NCBI GenBank assembly: GCA_031308135.1
Contig: JAHLJT010000631.1
Location: 265,532,948-265,596,947 of the forward strand
DNA: 64,000 nt
Reading direction: 5' to 3'
Source: Acheta domesticus
Taxonomy: Eukaryota; Arthropoda; Insecta; Orthoptera; Gryllidae
Below are positions 36,982 to 47,654 of this stretch, one piece after another; position 1 is the first letter of the stretch; each line of letters starts with the position of its first letter. The position numbers and the translations under genes are program-made. The notes under the pieces are model-generated. The model worked only from the letters and a program-made list of their open reading frames with translations, was not told the DNA's origin and did not search any database.

Positions 36982-38273
36982 CCCTCCGCGCCCAATTGCG
37001 ACGCGTACGGTGCAAACCGTACTCTGCGTCGCAGCCTCCTCTGCGGTAGCTGCTGCTCGGGACTCTCCCGCGTGTCCCCTGGTGGCCTCCGCTCGTCTCC
37101 GGACGAACCCGCTGCTCGGGATGGCCCGTCTCCGCCACCGGGCTGCCTCCGCACCACAGCTTCCCGCTGCCCTCGTTCGCTCTCTGCCACCGCTGGTCCC
37201 GTCAGCTCTCTCCGACTGCCTCCCTGCAATGACGTTGTATCAGCGAACTGACGCATTACAGCTTCCCTGTATTCGTCCTCTGACCTCGGAGTGTGGTCGT
37301 CTACTTCCGCTTTCTCGAAGCGCGGCCTTACTTGCCCCTGATGCCTCATCACTTTCTTATGGAGCGTCCTTACCTCATACATTCTGCAACCATGTATTTT
37401 GTGTACCACGCCTGCCACCCACGCTGGTGACGCCTTGAAAGTGGTACAGAATACCTTCTCCCCCACTCTGTACTTGGGAGGGGAGCCTTGTGATGTATAC
37501 TCCTCCCCCGGCTGTAACAGGGAGAGGTGGGTCCGCGGCTGGCGCCCATGAAGTAGTTCTGCCGGGCTCTTGCCATCTCGGCCCGGCAGTGCCCTATATG
37601 AAGCCAGCACCCGCAGCAAGGCCCGGTCCCTCGTGGAACCGGCCGCTCTCGCCTTACCCATGGCTGTCTTGAACGTCCTCACGAACCTCTCTGCTTCTCC
37701 GTTCGACTGAGGATGAAACGGCGGCGCACACATGTGATGAATGCCATTGGTTTTGCAGAACTTCGCGAATTCTCCGGCCGTGAACTGTGCTCCGTTGTCG
37801 GTTACCAGAGTCTCCGGCAGGCCTTCCGCCACGAAGATGCGCTCCAGCGTGTCAATGGTTGCTGCTGCTGTGGTGGACCGCATCTCCACTGCAAAAGGAA
37901 AATTGGAAAATGCATCCACCACCAGCAACCACATGGAGCCCCAAAACGGGCCCGCGAAATCCGCATGCACCCTCTCCCACGGGTGCTTCGGGGAGGGCCA
38001 GGAGACGAGGTCTTTCCTGGGGGCCGCCTGGTTCACCTGGCACGACTCACACCTGCGTACGAGGTCTTGGATGTCCTCCGACATGCCGTCCCAGAAGCAG
38101 TATTTCCTCGCTAACTGCTTCGTTCTAACCAGGCCCCAGTGACCCTCGTGCAGAAGCTGAAGGACCTGTTTCCTCAAGGACTTGGGCACCACCACTCGTG
38201 TCGCCTCCTCCGATGCCAACAGTAGCACTCCCGCCTTCAGAGAGTCTGTCCTTCCTGGCCCACCATCGCGCAT
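36960..38273 (-). CDS. Gypsy integrase (frameshifted C-terminal part of Pol)
   Basis: 437 codons. The His-Cys zinc module is HEGHWG...CESC at about 42-79. The catalytic D,D-35-E core is D105 (HADFAGPF), D159 (VTDNGAQF) and E195 (NGEAERF). It is followed by a basic tail that ends in the 3' LTR. It overlaps the Gag-Pol frame by about 150 bp in a different frame; family proteins have integrase fused to RT, so a single-base indel near 38225-38265 is the likely cause. Integration of a new copy would need an intact protein from elsewhere. Confidence 0.9.
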   Translation of the reverse strand: MRDGGPGRTDSLKAGVLLLASEEATRVVVPKSLRKQVLQLLHEGHWGLVRTKQLARKYCFWDGMSEDIQDLVRRCESCQVNQAAPRKDLVSWPSPKHPWERVHADFAGPFWGSMWLLVVDAFSNFPFAVEMRSTTAAATIDTLERIFVAEGLPETLVTDNGAQFTAGEFAKFCKTNGIHHMCAPPFHPQSNGEAERFVRTFKTAMGKARAAGSTRDRALLRVLASYRALPGRDGKSPAELLHGRQPRTHLSLLQPGEEYTSQGSPPKYRVGEKVFCTTFKASPAWVAGVVHKIHGCRMYEVRTLHKKVMRHQGQVRPRFEKAEVDDHTPRSEDEYREAVMRQFADTTSLQGGSRRELTGPAVAESERGQREAVVRRQPGGGDGPSRAAGSSGDERRPPGDTRESPEQQLPQRRLRRRVRFAPYASQLGAEGVVAVKT

Positions 38274-41232
38274 TACTACGCAGCAACCTGGCCGGCCAAC
38301 CGTGCCGCATGCAGTCCAGCACCCACCTTAGTTCCGGGTCCTTCGCCGTCTCCTCCGCCACCCGCGTCGCATCCACTGGAAAGTCCTGCACCGCTTGCAG
38401 CTCCTCCAGATCTAGCTGCAAGCACTCTTCTTCCCCGGCGTCGAACTCCACGTCTGGTCCAGCCGGAAGCCGTGACAGCGCGTCTGCGTTTCCATGCTGC
38501 CCTGTAGACCTGTAATGTAATGTGTAGTTGTAGTCTGACAGGAACAGTGCCCAGCGCTGCAGCTTCTTCACAGTACCCTCCGGCAGCTTCTTCCCCGGAT
38601 GAAATAAGTGGACCAGGGGCTTGTGGTCGGTGATGAGGTGAAATTTGGATCCGTAAAGGAAGTCATTAAATTTGCGTACCCCAAAGACCAAAGCTAAAGC
38701 TTCCTTCTCCACTTGAGCATAATTACGCTGATATTTATTCAGAGTCTTTGATGCGAACGCGATGGGCCTTTCCACACCCCATTCATCTTTCTGGGAGAGC
38801 ACCGCCCCCACTCCGTATTCCGACGCGTCTGCCGCCACCGTTGTCACTCTCCCTGGCCTGAAGTGTGACAACCTGGTCGCCTTCACCATCGCCCTCTTGA
38901 GTTTATCCAAAGCTTCCTGGCACGGCTGTGTCCATTGAAATTTAACCCCTTTCTTCTTTAAAGCATTTAATGGCGCCGCGATCGAAGAGAACCCCTTTAT
39001 AAACTTATTATAATAGTTCACCTTGCCTATCAGTGCCTGTAACTGCTTGATATCCTGAGGTGGGGGGAGGTCGAGTATGGCTTTCACATGTTCTTGGGTG
39101 GGAGCGATACCATCCTTATTCAAAACATGTCCCAAAAATGTGACCTCATCTTTAAAGAACTCACACTTCTCTCTGTTTACTCTCAGCCCGTTGTCCCGCA
39201 AAACCGCCAACAGCTTCCTCAGATTCTGCCTGTGCTGCTCCCTCGTGGCTCCCGTGACGATGATGTCGTCTAAATAGTTCACGCATCCCGGCAGCTGCGC
39301 AGTTACCTGTTCCAGGCACCTCTGGAAGATCGCGGCTGCCGAGTTCACCCCGAAGGGCAGCCGGTTGAATCTGAACAGTCCCAAGGGCGTGTTGATAACC
39401 AAAATCTTCTTCGCCTGCTCGTCCAGGGGGATCTGAAGATAAGCATCACGCAAGTCAATTTTCGAGAAACTTACCCCTCCCGACAATTTCTGGAATAAGT
39501 CCTCCGGTCTAGGGATGGGGAATTGTTCTACATTAAGCTGTTCATTAACTGTGCACTTGAAGTCCCCGCACAACCGCACCGCACCATTCTGTTTTTTTAC
39601 CAACACCAGCGGCGTGGCCCATTGGCTGGTGGACACCCTCGAAATGACTCCTTCGGCCTCCCATCTCCTCAATTCTGTTTCTACCTTGTCCTTGAGCGCC
39701 CACGGAACTGGCCTCGCCTTGTAAAACCGAGGTTTGCAGCCGTCTTTCAAATCTAAGTGGGCTTGAAAAGTTGAACATTCTCCCAGGCCGTCCTCAAACA
39801 CTTCCGGGAACTCTCTCTCCAATTCTTCCAAAATGTGAATTTCCTGCTCCGCAATGACATTGAGTTCGTCTACAACTCCAAATCCTAACTTGCCAAACGA
39901 ATCCAAACCCAATATGTTTGTTACGTCATAACGGTCGACCACTATCACTTCCAACCTGGCTTTCTTCTGCTTGTAAGTTGCCCCCACTTCAATCTTGCCC
40001 AATGTAGTAATTGGTGTTTTCCCATACGCACTCAGACGTTTACCTACTTTCTCACACTTAGGCGCTCCCAGCTTCTGATATGTGTCCAAGTTTATAAGGG
40101 TGGCTGCCGCACCCGAGTCCACCAGAAACTGCACCTGAACTCCGGCTAATTTAATTTGCACTATCAACCGGTTGTGTCCCCGCGCGTCCAGCACCGCGTG
40201 CATTGCGTCTACATCCATTTCCTCCTCGGTCTCCCTACGCTGTGCCCGGACTTTCCTCGCGCTCCTACACACTTCCTTGATGTGGCCAACCTTGCCGCAC
40301 CGAAAACACTCGGCCCTGCGAAACCTACAATCTTCCCTCGCGTGCCGCGTGGCGCAATCCCTGCACGACTTCCAAGTCCGTCCGTTTCTTTCTTTCTCTG
40401 CCACGGCCCTGCTCTTGACCCTGCCTTCACTGCCGCGGCCTCGTCTTCCCGCGCGCGAAGTATCGCTGCGCTTATCGCTATCGCTGCTACTGCCAGAATC
40501 CCTGCTGCTGTGCCGCCTGTCACGCCCTTTCGCCTCGCCCGACGCCTTCTGGTCGCTCGAACTCCGCACCTGTGTTACCATTGCTGTGCTCGTCAGCTGC
40601 CGCGCCGTCTCCGCGGTCAGCTCGTGAAGTGCCGCTATCTTACGCACCTGCTCCAATGACGGGTCAGCTTCCCTAATCGCTTCTCTACGTATTTCGTCCA
40701 CCGGCGTGTGCAGAATGACCATGTCTCTTATCAAAGTCTCCGCGTAGGATGCACCGCACTCCCTCTCTCCACATCGGAATTGACAGCCCTTGGCGCGCCC
40801 CACCAAATCCGTAATCCATTCTGCGTGAGTCTGACCCTCCTTCTTTCTTAACTGAAAGAACGCGTACCTGGCTGCAACTACGTGAGGCGTTTGCGAAAAA
40901 TGTTTGCTCAGCTCGTCCTTCATCTCAGCCCACTGAACTTCGCTCATTTCCTTGTCCGGGAACAATTTCTTTAACAGGTTCACCGTGGGGGTGCCGACGG
41001 TACTCAAAAAGAATGACTTCCTTGTGCTAACGTCTGCCACGCCATAGCATAACGTATGCTGCTCGAACCTTTCTATGTAATCCCCCCATTGTTCTACCTC
41101 CGGGCGGAACGCCGGAAAGGGGGGAGGTGATCGCGTACCGACTGCTCGACTCACCGACTCCAACGTTCTTGCCATTGCCTCGTACCGTTTCTCCATGTCC
41201 TCCTGCCGCTTATCCATCGACGCCTGCATCAA
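38125..41232 (-). CDS. Gypsy Gag-Pol polyprotein (Gag, protease, RT, RNase H)
   Basis: About 1035 codons open from 41232, where the first usable in-frame ATG is the next codon (41227-41229). Gag is residues about 1-330, with a CCHC knuckle CFRCGKVGHIKEVC at 309-322. Protease: FLVDSGAAATLI at 369-380. RT: about 505-700, with LPFGVNSA at 625 and the catalytic YLDDIIV at 653. RNase H: ADASEYGVGAVLS at about 800 and TDHKPL at 868. The frame degenerates after about residue 995, where a one-base shift separates it from integrase. Upstream the same frame extends 39 codons to ATG 41349 but carries a TAG at 41236-41238. Gag and Pol share one frame with no separate pol ORF. Related LTR-element proteins are the only plausible alternative. 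Confidence 0.93.
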   Translation of the reverse strand: MMQASMDKRQEDMEKRYEAMARTLESVSRAVGTRSPPPFPAFRPEVEQWGDYIERFEQHTLCYGVADVSTRKSFFLSTVGTPTVNLLKKLFPDKEMSEVQWAEMKDELSKHFSQTPHVVAARYAFFQLRKKEGQTHAEWITDLVGRAKGCQFRCGERECGASYAETLIRDMVILHTPVDEIRREAIREADPSLEQVRKIAALHELTAETARQLTSTAMVTQVRSSSDQKASGEAKGRDRRHSSRDSGSSSDSDKRSDTSRAGRRGRGSEGRVKSRAVAEKERNGRTWKSCRDCATRHAREDCRFRRAECFRCGKVGHIKEVCRSARKVRAQRRETEEEMDVDAMHAVLDARGHNRLIVQIKLAGVQVQFLVDSGAAATLINLDTYQKLGAPKCEKVGKRLSAYGKTPITTLGKIEVGATYKQKKARLEVIVVDRYDVTNILGLDSFGKLGFGVVDELNVIAEQEIHILEELEREFPEVFEDGLGECSTFQAHLDLKDGCKPRFYKARPVPWALKDKVETELRRWEAEGVISRVSTSQWATPLVLVKKQNGAVRLCGDFKCTVNEQLNVEQFPIPRPEDLFQKLSGGVSFSKIDLRDAYLQIPLDEQAKKILVINTPLGLFRFNRLPFGVNSAAAIFQRCLEQVTAQLPGCVNYLDDIIVTGATREQHRQNLRKLLAVLRDNGLRVNREKCEFFKDEVTFLGHVLNKDGIAPTQEHVKAILDLPPPQDIKQLQALIGKVNYYNKFIKGFSSIAAPLNALKKKGVKFQWTQPCQEALDKLKRAMVKATRLSHFRPGRVTTVAADASEYGVGAVLSQKDEWGVERPIAFASKTLNKYQRNYAQVEKEALALVFGVRKFNDFLYGSKFHLITDHKPLVHLFHPGKKLPEGTVKKLQRWALFLSDYNYTLHYRSTGQHGNADALSRLPAGPDVEFDAGEEECLQLDLEELQAVQDFPVDATRVAEETAKDPELRWVLDCMRHGWPARLLRSNARWWARKDRLSEGGSATVGIGGGDTSGGAQVLEETGPSASARGSLGPG

Positions 41233-41351
41233 CTGCTACTGCTGCGCCGCTGCGGCCTCCTGGAGCTGCAACTGCTGCTGCAATAGCCCGACCAACTGTG
41301 TTAGGCTCCCGACCTCGCTGCTCTCTTGCTCCGTTTTCCTCGTCGCCATTT

Positions 41352-41736
41352 TGAAGTGACCGATACAGTGTTCACTGCCGAGGTGCCGTAATCCGAAAGA
41401 AGTCCCAAAATAGCTGCCAGGTCGTTACACAGTTCAGAATATCAGTCCAAATACCAAATAGAAGTTCCAATCACAAGCAGGGTCGATCACAATGAATATC
41501 TGTATGGCTCAGTCTTTCCGGTGCGGACGCAATCTCGTAAGTGCCGGCCCGCCCGGCCGCAGCCAGCCCCGTCCCCGCCCGGGGAGGGCGAGGGGGGGGA
41601 GAGGGGTGTGCACTGCCCCTCCATCCCCGCCGCAGCCAGCGCCCCGGCGCTGCCGTGGCGCGCCTTCCCGCGGTGACGTGGCGCCGCCGAGGGTATGAGT
41701 GGCGGTGGGCGTACCTATGTTTTAACCGCCACTACA
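41352..41736 (-). repeat. 5' LTR of the gypsy element
   Basis: 385 bp, same sequence as the 3' LTR by eye. An in-frame ATG follows directly at 41347-41349 and overlaps the primer-binding site. Confidence 0.92.
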
Positions 41737-41741
41737 CAAAG

Positions 41742-42480
41742 AAGACTGCAAATATCTTTCATACTATGCAGACAGAACCTGCCATATCTGCCAAACATAG
41801 GATGAAAACTCCTCGGGCTAATGTGTAACATTCCAAATGTGTTTCCATTGCGATTAAAAACATTAATGGAAAGCAATCTGCAGTAACTGTAAAACACATC
41901 ATGAAATAGGCATACCAAAGACTCATCAATATGAGCTCCTAAAAATGACGAAGATGGTTTCCTTCGCCACACCTATTCCAAAGTAGAAAACACTGACGCT
42001 TCATTCAACCGATAACTTTATTCATACTGACATTCATCACATGAACCATTCATCACATGAACTTTACAGAAATGTTGCAATTGGTTTTAAATTTAAAATA
42101 ATAATTAATTTATAAATCGTTATACTAGATTTTCTTTTAGAAAGAATTTAGTAGCCAGTCACTATCATCATGCTGGCCAATCACTTTTTTTGGCCAATCA
42201 CTGTACAAAGTGACACGATTTTATAAAAAAATTAATAATTAGCAAGATGTTCATTTTCCGATAGAAATTATGGATAAGATCACTAACAAAATCATTGAAC
42301 AGCAGAAAGCAGCAAATTTTCAAAATTTTTCTTTCTATATGAGTGAATACAGTCTCAACTTTTTAAGTGGCCAATCGCTCTACCGTTTACCCTATATTAA
42401 AGAAATCTATAATATACATTTCGAAAGATTAAACACGCAATTATTTGAAGACCTGTTATTGATGAATATATTCCATTAAG
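41742..42480. other. Intergenic stretch right of the gypsy element
   Basis: The first 80 bases continue the basic frame interrupted at 36592. After that no recognised feature is visible. Confidence 0.3.
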
Positions 42481-42499
42481 AAAAATTTATTAACTTTAT

Positions 42500-42795
42500 A
42501 ACTGCAGTTCTAGAAAAACCGTCTGTCTGTAAAGACTAAGTGGCTAATCCGTTTAGACGATTTTCTCCAAAATCCATATTACTGAATTGATCTGGCTGAT
42601 GTTACGGGCCCTTGAATTTGACACTGAAATTATAATTATGGAGGGTAATTTACAGGAATTCTCTGGGACATTTTCAAAATTAAGAAAAAGCTTTAAAATG
42701 TGTGATTAAACTTTGCTATTGGATAGTGTGTAGGAGGTTTAAGAAAGTGGTGCAGGTCTCATGTTCGTTTTAAGCCATGATTTTTCAAAAATGCC
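42500..42795 (+). repeat. CTTTCCC-family fragment
   Basis: CGTCTGTCTGTAAAG, then TTTTCTCCAAAATCCATATT, TTGATCTGGCTGATG and CCTTGAATTTGA, matching 47160-47300 and 13100-13200. Terminal hairpins are missing. Confidence 0.5.
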
Positions 42796-43559
42796 AGGTG
42801 ATGCTCGATGAAGACAAGACGGACATGCAGGATGTGTAACTCATAGGCTGAAAGAAAGTGTCTGTTTATGTGATGTCATCACCGAAAGGACCATCCAAAT
42901 CAATACTCGAATGATCTCAAGAACGCTTTTTGAGAATATTGCCTCGCTAAGTATTCTGTTCAGTTGATTTTTGATGATGATTGTGAGTGAAGATGATGGA
43001 TGCAGTGGTAAAGAAATATACGTACGTAATTTAACCAATCGTGTAGTGGGTCAATTTTTGAGACATCAAAATGGATCGCAGGGAAAAAGGGAATAATTAA
43101 AAGTGGTAGAAAACATTGTCAAAATATTCGAGAACGTAAAAGAAAAACATGCAAAAATGGACTGAAGTTTGCAGAGCAACAGGCAAGAGCAGATATTTCT
43201 TCTTTGGAATGAAAACGGAAAATGAAAATGGAGAAAAACAGACCCCGAGAAAAATAAAGTCAACTGGACTGAAGTATAAAATCAGTAGGGAAATGATGTA
43301 AGACGATTTGGTATGAGACCTTTCAAATTCCATGCGTTTCTATTTAAAACTGTTCCTGCATCATTTGTGTGTAATAAAAGAGGTTTTTCCTTTCGTTATT
43401 TAAGGTCGCATCAACATCTAGGTCATTACCGACCACTATTGCGTTTAACGTTATGGTAACTGTGGAGATGACATAATATGGTGATGACAGGTTGTGAAAG
43501 GACGAACACAAATACAACTAAGCCCGAGGCAAGACTCAGGCCGCGCTCCTTCGGTCCCA

Positions 43560-43880
43560 GATCGCTACGACACTACTGCTTTAGCGGTCTCGACCTCCGG
43601 AGATCGCCGCAAGATATTAATAATAAACATCTACCAAATTTCAAGTATTCTACATTTTATCGCTTATTGAAAGAAATGGGATTTGGATTTGAAAAGCGAG
43701 AAAAAAGATGGAAATGATAGAAAGAAATGATATAATAATGTGCTAATATTCGTATCTACGAGAAGTGCGAGAGTTTAGAAATGAGAAAAGGAACATAATA
43801 TACGAAGATGAGAGTTGAAGAACAGTTGATCATAGGGTTTCGTTTAATGAATTAATCCGTGAACAATATGAATTAATCAA
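43560..43880 (+). pseudogene. Transposase fragment (helix-turn-helix plus start of catalytic core)
   Basis: Reads PNFKYSTFYRLLKEMGFGFE, then after a frameshift ERNDII and YLREVREFRNEKRNIIYEDE. This matches the pattern S..TFYRLLK..GF.....ER.DII.WR..YLR.....R...R.IIY.DE found in an IS630-like transposase lineage common in insects; the final DE holds the first catalytic Asp. The reading stops there. About 320 bp remain of a gene normally over 1 kb. Confidence 0.5.
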
Positions 43881-44499
43881 TATTTGACGGCACAATCAAC
43901 AATTTACAATGTTTCCTTTTCATTTTATAAGAGAGTACATGTAAAAGATTACTGTGTGTTATATATTTACGCCAATAGAAATATTACGGCTGTAATAATA
44001 ATAGAAAGTTAGCGAATAAACATTTGTTCATTTATTGAGAAAGGTAGCTGTTATTTTGACGATTCTGGAGCGAGCTGGCAAGCAAACGTTTAGCGTCGGC
44101 AACAACGCGAAGATCCTACATAATACCCATTGTACCTTCATAACGTGAATTGCAGTATAGGCCTTCTGCCATCAGGCATATCAAAATCTATTAAATTATT
44201 GTAATAATTTCGAATCTCTACTTCGAATGGTCACTGCTATTCATTTGATGATTTCATCATTCATTTGTTGTTCCTTTCTTTGCTGTTTTGGCTTAAGAAT
44301 CGCCATAAATTTTACCCAAGGCAAATGCCTGCTTATTATATTTAATTGTATTTGGTCTATGTAGAATTAATAGATAAATACGATAGATTATGTAGGGGTA
44401 TTTCTGCTTAGTGCTAGACTGTCCTGAAAGGTTTCCACTCAAGCTTGCCCCCATCATCGCTTGAAGAATTTTGTTAGCAATGCAGAAAAATCAAATCAG

Positions 44500-44705
44500 C
44501 AGTTCATTTACCGTTGAAACTGATTTCCTATAATTCGGGAACAAACATTTTTCAAATTTTATTTTTCTAAAATAATAATTATTTTCTAAATTCTTGTTTG
44601 TAATTGTTTTTTTTATTTTGGGCCTCAAGAAAATGTGCGCAAATAATCTCTTTCCCCACACGTCATATACGGTTTTTACTGTTTTTGACCAAATAAATAA
44701 ATAAA
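44500..44705 (-). repeat. Dispersed repeat ending in (AAAT)n, minus copy
   Basis: Reverse complement of about 60490-60715 (shared GACGTGTGGGGAAAG, GCGCACATTTTCTTGAG and AAATAATTATTTT), with an AAATAAATAAAT tail. A third, shorter copy is at 63350-63420. Confidence 0.6.
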
Positions 44706-45602
44706 GAAAGAAAGAAATCATGATTTTGTTCGCCAGTGCCAACTCTTCCCCCCTGTGTTCCGCGGGCCGAAGGCGCCTGGACACAGTGAACAGAGGGCCC
44801 GGCCGGAATAAATATTAACACATTTCTCTCGGCGACAACTACAGAATTGTTGATTTCCAATCAAAATCCATTGGTAAAGAGAAATTCATGTAAGAAGAAG
44901 CAATTTTGACAGCTAGTGCTGGCAACATAACTGAAGGTTCTGTGGTCGTTGAGTCCTTGATCCCATTGAACTCTCCTTCCTCGATTCGTTCGTTTGCAGT
45001 TGGCTAACTTGTAAATTGTTTCGACGCTTCCTTTTGTGATGTCCTCGTCCGACGAAAATATAGTGCGCCACGAGAAATAATTGAAAATAGGAAGTGCAGT
45101 GCTATGTGCTCTTCTGCAAAAATTTATTTCTTTCATACACATTATATGGAATTTACTTTTTGCGTGATAAGCATTATGTTTATTTTAAAACCGAGTCTTG
45201 AATGTAAGGTGCGTACTGATGCACGTGTTTCTGAACAGCTGCCGCGGTGGAGGGATACTTCTCTGAATTACATGTGATGTTCACTTGATTAGCGAACTGT
45301 CACTTTTGCTTGTTCTTACGTGAATTCTTCTTTATTACTAGTGGATTATGGGGCTAAATCATAGGCAAGAAATTTGGTGTTGGCGAATCCTGCCACCCAC
45401 GAGTCAGTTCCTCGCTCGCATCGACGGAAGACTAAATCCGCAACTGGCCGGCGCCCTCTCACGCATCTGAATTGCGTCGCCGCCTCCGTCTCTCTCTCAA
45501 CGGACTGAAGGGTGCTTGCCGCCGCACTTTTCCCCACCATGGCCAACGCTCTTGCCCGCAGTTGCCGGCCAAGGGGACAAAGAGGTTTGATGGCTTGACG
45601 CA

Positions 45603-45712
45603 CGGGTCGGGTCGGGTCGCGTTTGGTCGGGTCGCGTTTGGTCGGGTCGGGTCGGGTCGGGTCGGGTCGGGTCGGATCGGGTCGGGTCGGGTCGGGTCGG
45701 GTCGGGTCGGGT
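45603..45712. repeat. (GGGTC)n pentanucleotide array
   Basis: About 22 units of GGGTC with a few variants (CGTTT, GGATC). It produces artificial frames of repeated PTRPD or GSGRV. Strongly G-rich on the + strand and isolated in AT-rich DNA. Confidence 0.95.
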
Positions 45713-46424
45713 CCACCATGAACGGAACGACCACTAGAGCGGACTGCTGTAGCGTGTGTCACCTTAAAGATTTGTATTTTCACTATTTTTTGAAAATAAT
45801 TATACGCCTTTGCTGCCAAAGTAATAGTGCAGTGAATAACAGTTGTGATGAATTTAAAAACGAATGTTTAAATTCGTGTATTAATGTAGTAAATTATTGT
45901 GATATTCTAAAACAGCCCCTCACTGGGCCAAGTAGGTAATTGATTTTCACATGTTATCCCAAATCTTTGGAGGTTATTATTTTTATTCTTTGTAATGTCT
46001 ATGCAAAAGTGAGGGCATACGAAAGCAGTTTCGTTTTGTGCCTAATCCAATGCAATGTTTCTCCTGCAAATAGACGCGCTGTTTTGTTCTCGTTGAAATG
46101 AGTGTCAATATTCCTAGTTGTTACACGTTGTTACATGTTGCCCGTATTGTTACACGTTTTCCCTCTTTGTAATACTGCAATAGTACGCTTCTCCAATCCC
46201 TGCAAAGTTGTTTACTCCCCACTTCTTGCACTTCCGCCGCTCTCGTAGGTAGCCCCCGGCTCTTGAGTGCAGAATGCCCGAGGAAGTATCCGTTGCGCAC
46301 GCTTGCACTAACGCACGGTCAGAATCCATAGTTTCTAGGTCCTTGATAACGAAAATTGGATGACCGGCAAAAAGTCTGTCTATCCGTCCAGTTGTCTCTA
46401 TGGACAAAACTAAAGCTTAAACCG

Positions 46425-47480
46425 TTCAGACTATTATTTTCTTTAAAGTTGACAATTTCGTTTTGATTTGAAGCAACTCGAAATTCAGCATGTAAGGGGC
46501 CTCTAATTTTTTTTTATCAAACCTTTGTTTTTGTATAACGCGCAGAGACCATTAAAAAGTTAGGTACGAGTAACATTTCTGTTGAAATACGAAATTTAAA
46601 ATAAATTACAAAGGTTTAGAATTTTTACTGCATATTCTGAAATTTACAATATTGAAGATAGAGATATCTTTCTTAATGAAATCTGTTGTTGAAAGATAGA
46701 TTTTGAAATAAGATAATTTTTTTAAATGTTAGAAATTTTTTACTGATCTTCCATGAAATAAAGGTAATTTTAAAATTATTTTCCTCCCAATCAACTCCAA
46801 TATTTCTTCAATATTTTACCTCATTTTTATCAAAGATCTATAAAATATGTTCTAATCAAATTTTCGGATCTTTGCATTGTTGAAATTTGTAATTATTTAA
46901 CGTGGAAGATATGGTGGTAGATATTTTTACTTTATTGCTACCGCTACCGCAGTAGGGTGAAAGTAATGTAACTCTGGACAAAAAAACCCGGCGAATTTTA
47001 GGAATTAAATCTCTTATTAGAACGGGCATGGCAATGAAAAATTGGCTAAATGTCGAAGCGAAATTTAGAAAAGAAATTCACTAGTAGGTGGTGAAGAAAT
47101 AATTTTAGCTTTGTGGGTTCCTATTACCGAAAAATGAATTGACGGCAGAATGTCTGTCCGTGTGTTTATTTCTAAACAACGCTAACGGCCAAATCCATCA
47201 CTTGCTTTTCTCCAAAACTTGTATTCCCCAATAGATCTGGCCGGTGATGTGGATCCTTGAATTTCAAACAGATGTATTAATTTTGGGGGGCACTTTACAT
47301 TAACATGCTGAATCTTATTCAAAATTTTCAAAAATTTGTTCCAGCGTTTTTTTATTATTAATTTTATATTGGATTGTGCAAAAGATGTTTATGAGAATAG
47401 TGCAGGTCTCATTTTCGTTGAAAACTCTGATTTTTCAAAAATTTCTAATTTTCTGGCTTTAACAACTATTATTATGAAGT
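46425..47480 (+). repeat. Dispersed repeat copies of the left-edge/CTTTCCC family
   Basis: 46425-46870 repeats positions 1-480 of the window, without the (TA)n. 46935-47300 contains a degenerate hairpin end (ACTTTATTGCTACC...GGTGAAAGT) and the CTGTCCGTGTG and TCTGGCCGGTGATG blocks. Confidence 0.55.
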
Positions 47481-47595
47481 TAGAGATTGTTTCCCTTAAC
47501 TATATCTGTTCCCTAAATATAAATTTTGAAATACGAATATGCGTCGAGTCAGCTACCAGCCAGCTACGAGGCAGCCAGGAGTCAACAGAGAGCCG

Positions 47596-47597
<2 letters not shown>

Positions 47598-47654
<57 letters not shown>
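47598..47654. repeat. (TA)n microsatellite
   Basis: 57 bp of TA dinucleotides. From here to about 48640 nothing else is recognised. Confidence 0.95.

Larger units (their letters stand above)
36597..41736 (-). mobile_element. Ty3/gypsy LTR retrotransposon
   Basis: LTRs of 385 bp each at 36597-36981 (3') and 41352-41736 (5'). Target duplication CAAAG at 36592-36596 and 41737-41741. On the minus strand each LTR runs TGTAGTGGCGG...GTCACTTCA. The polypurine tract GGGCGCGGAGGG abuts the 3' LTR and the primer site TGGCGACGAGG follows the 5' LTR. Gene order gag-protease-RT-RNase H-integrase places it in Ty3/gypsy. The LTRs appear identical by eye, so insertion was recent, yet coding is broken by a stop near the gag start and a frameshift before integrase. 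Confidence 0.95.

Noticed and set aside
38125..38273. Overlap of Gag-Pol and integrase as two separate genes
   Set aside because: Integrase is normally fused after RNase H in Ty3/gypsy; the overlap is best explained by a single indel.
45346..45939. Long frames with repeated PTRPD or GSGRV
   Set aside because: They are translations of the (GGGTC)n array, whose pentamer period keeps several frames open.
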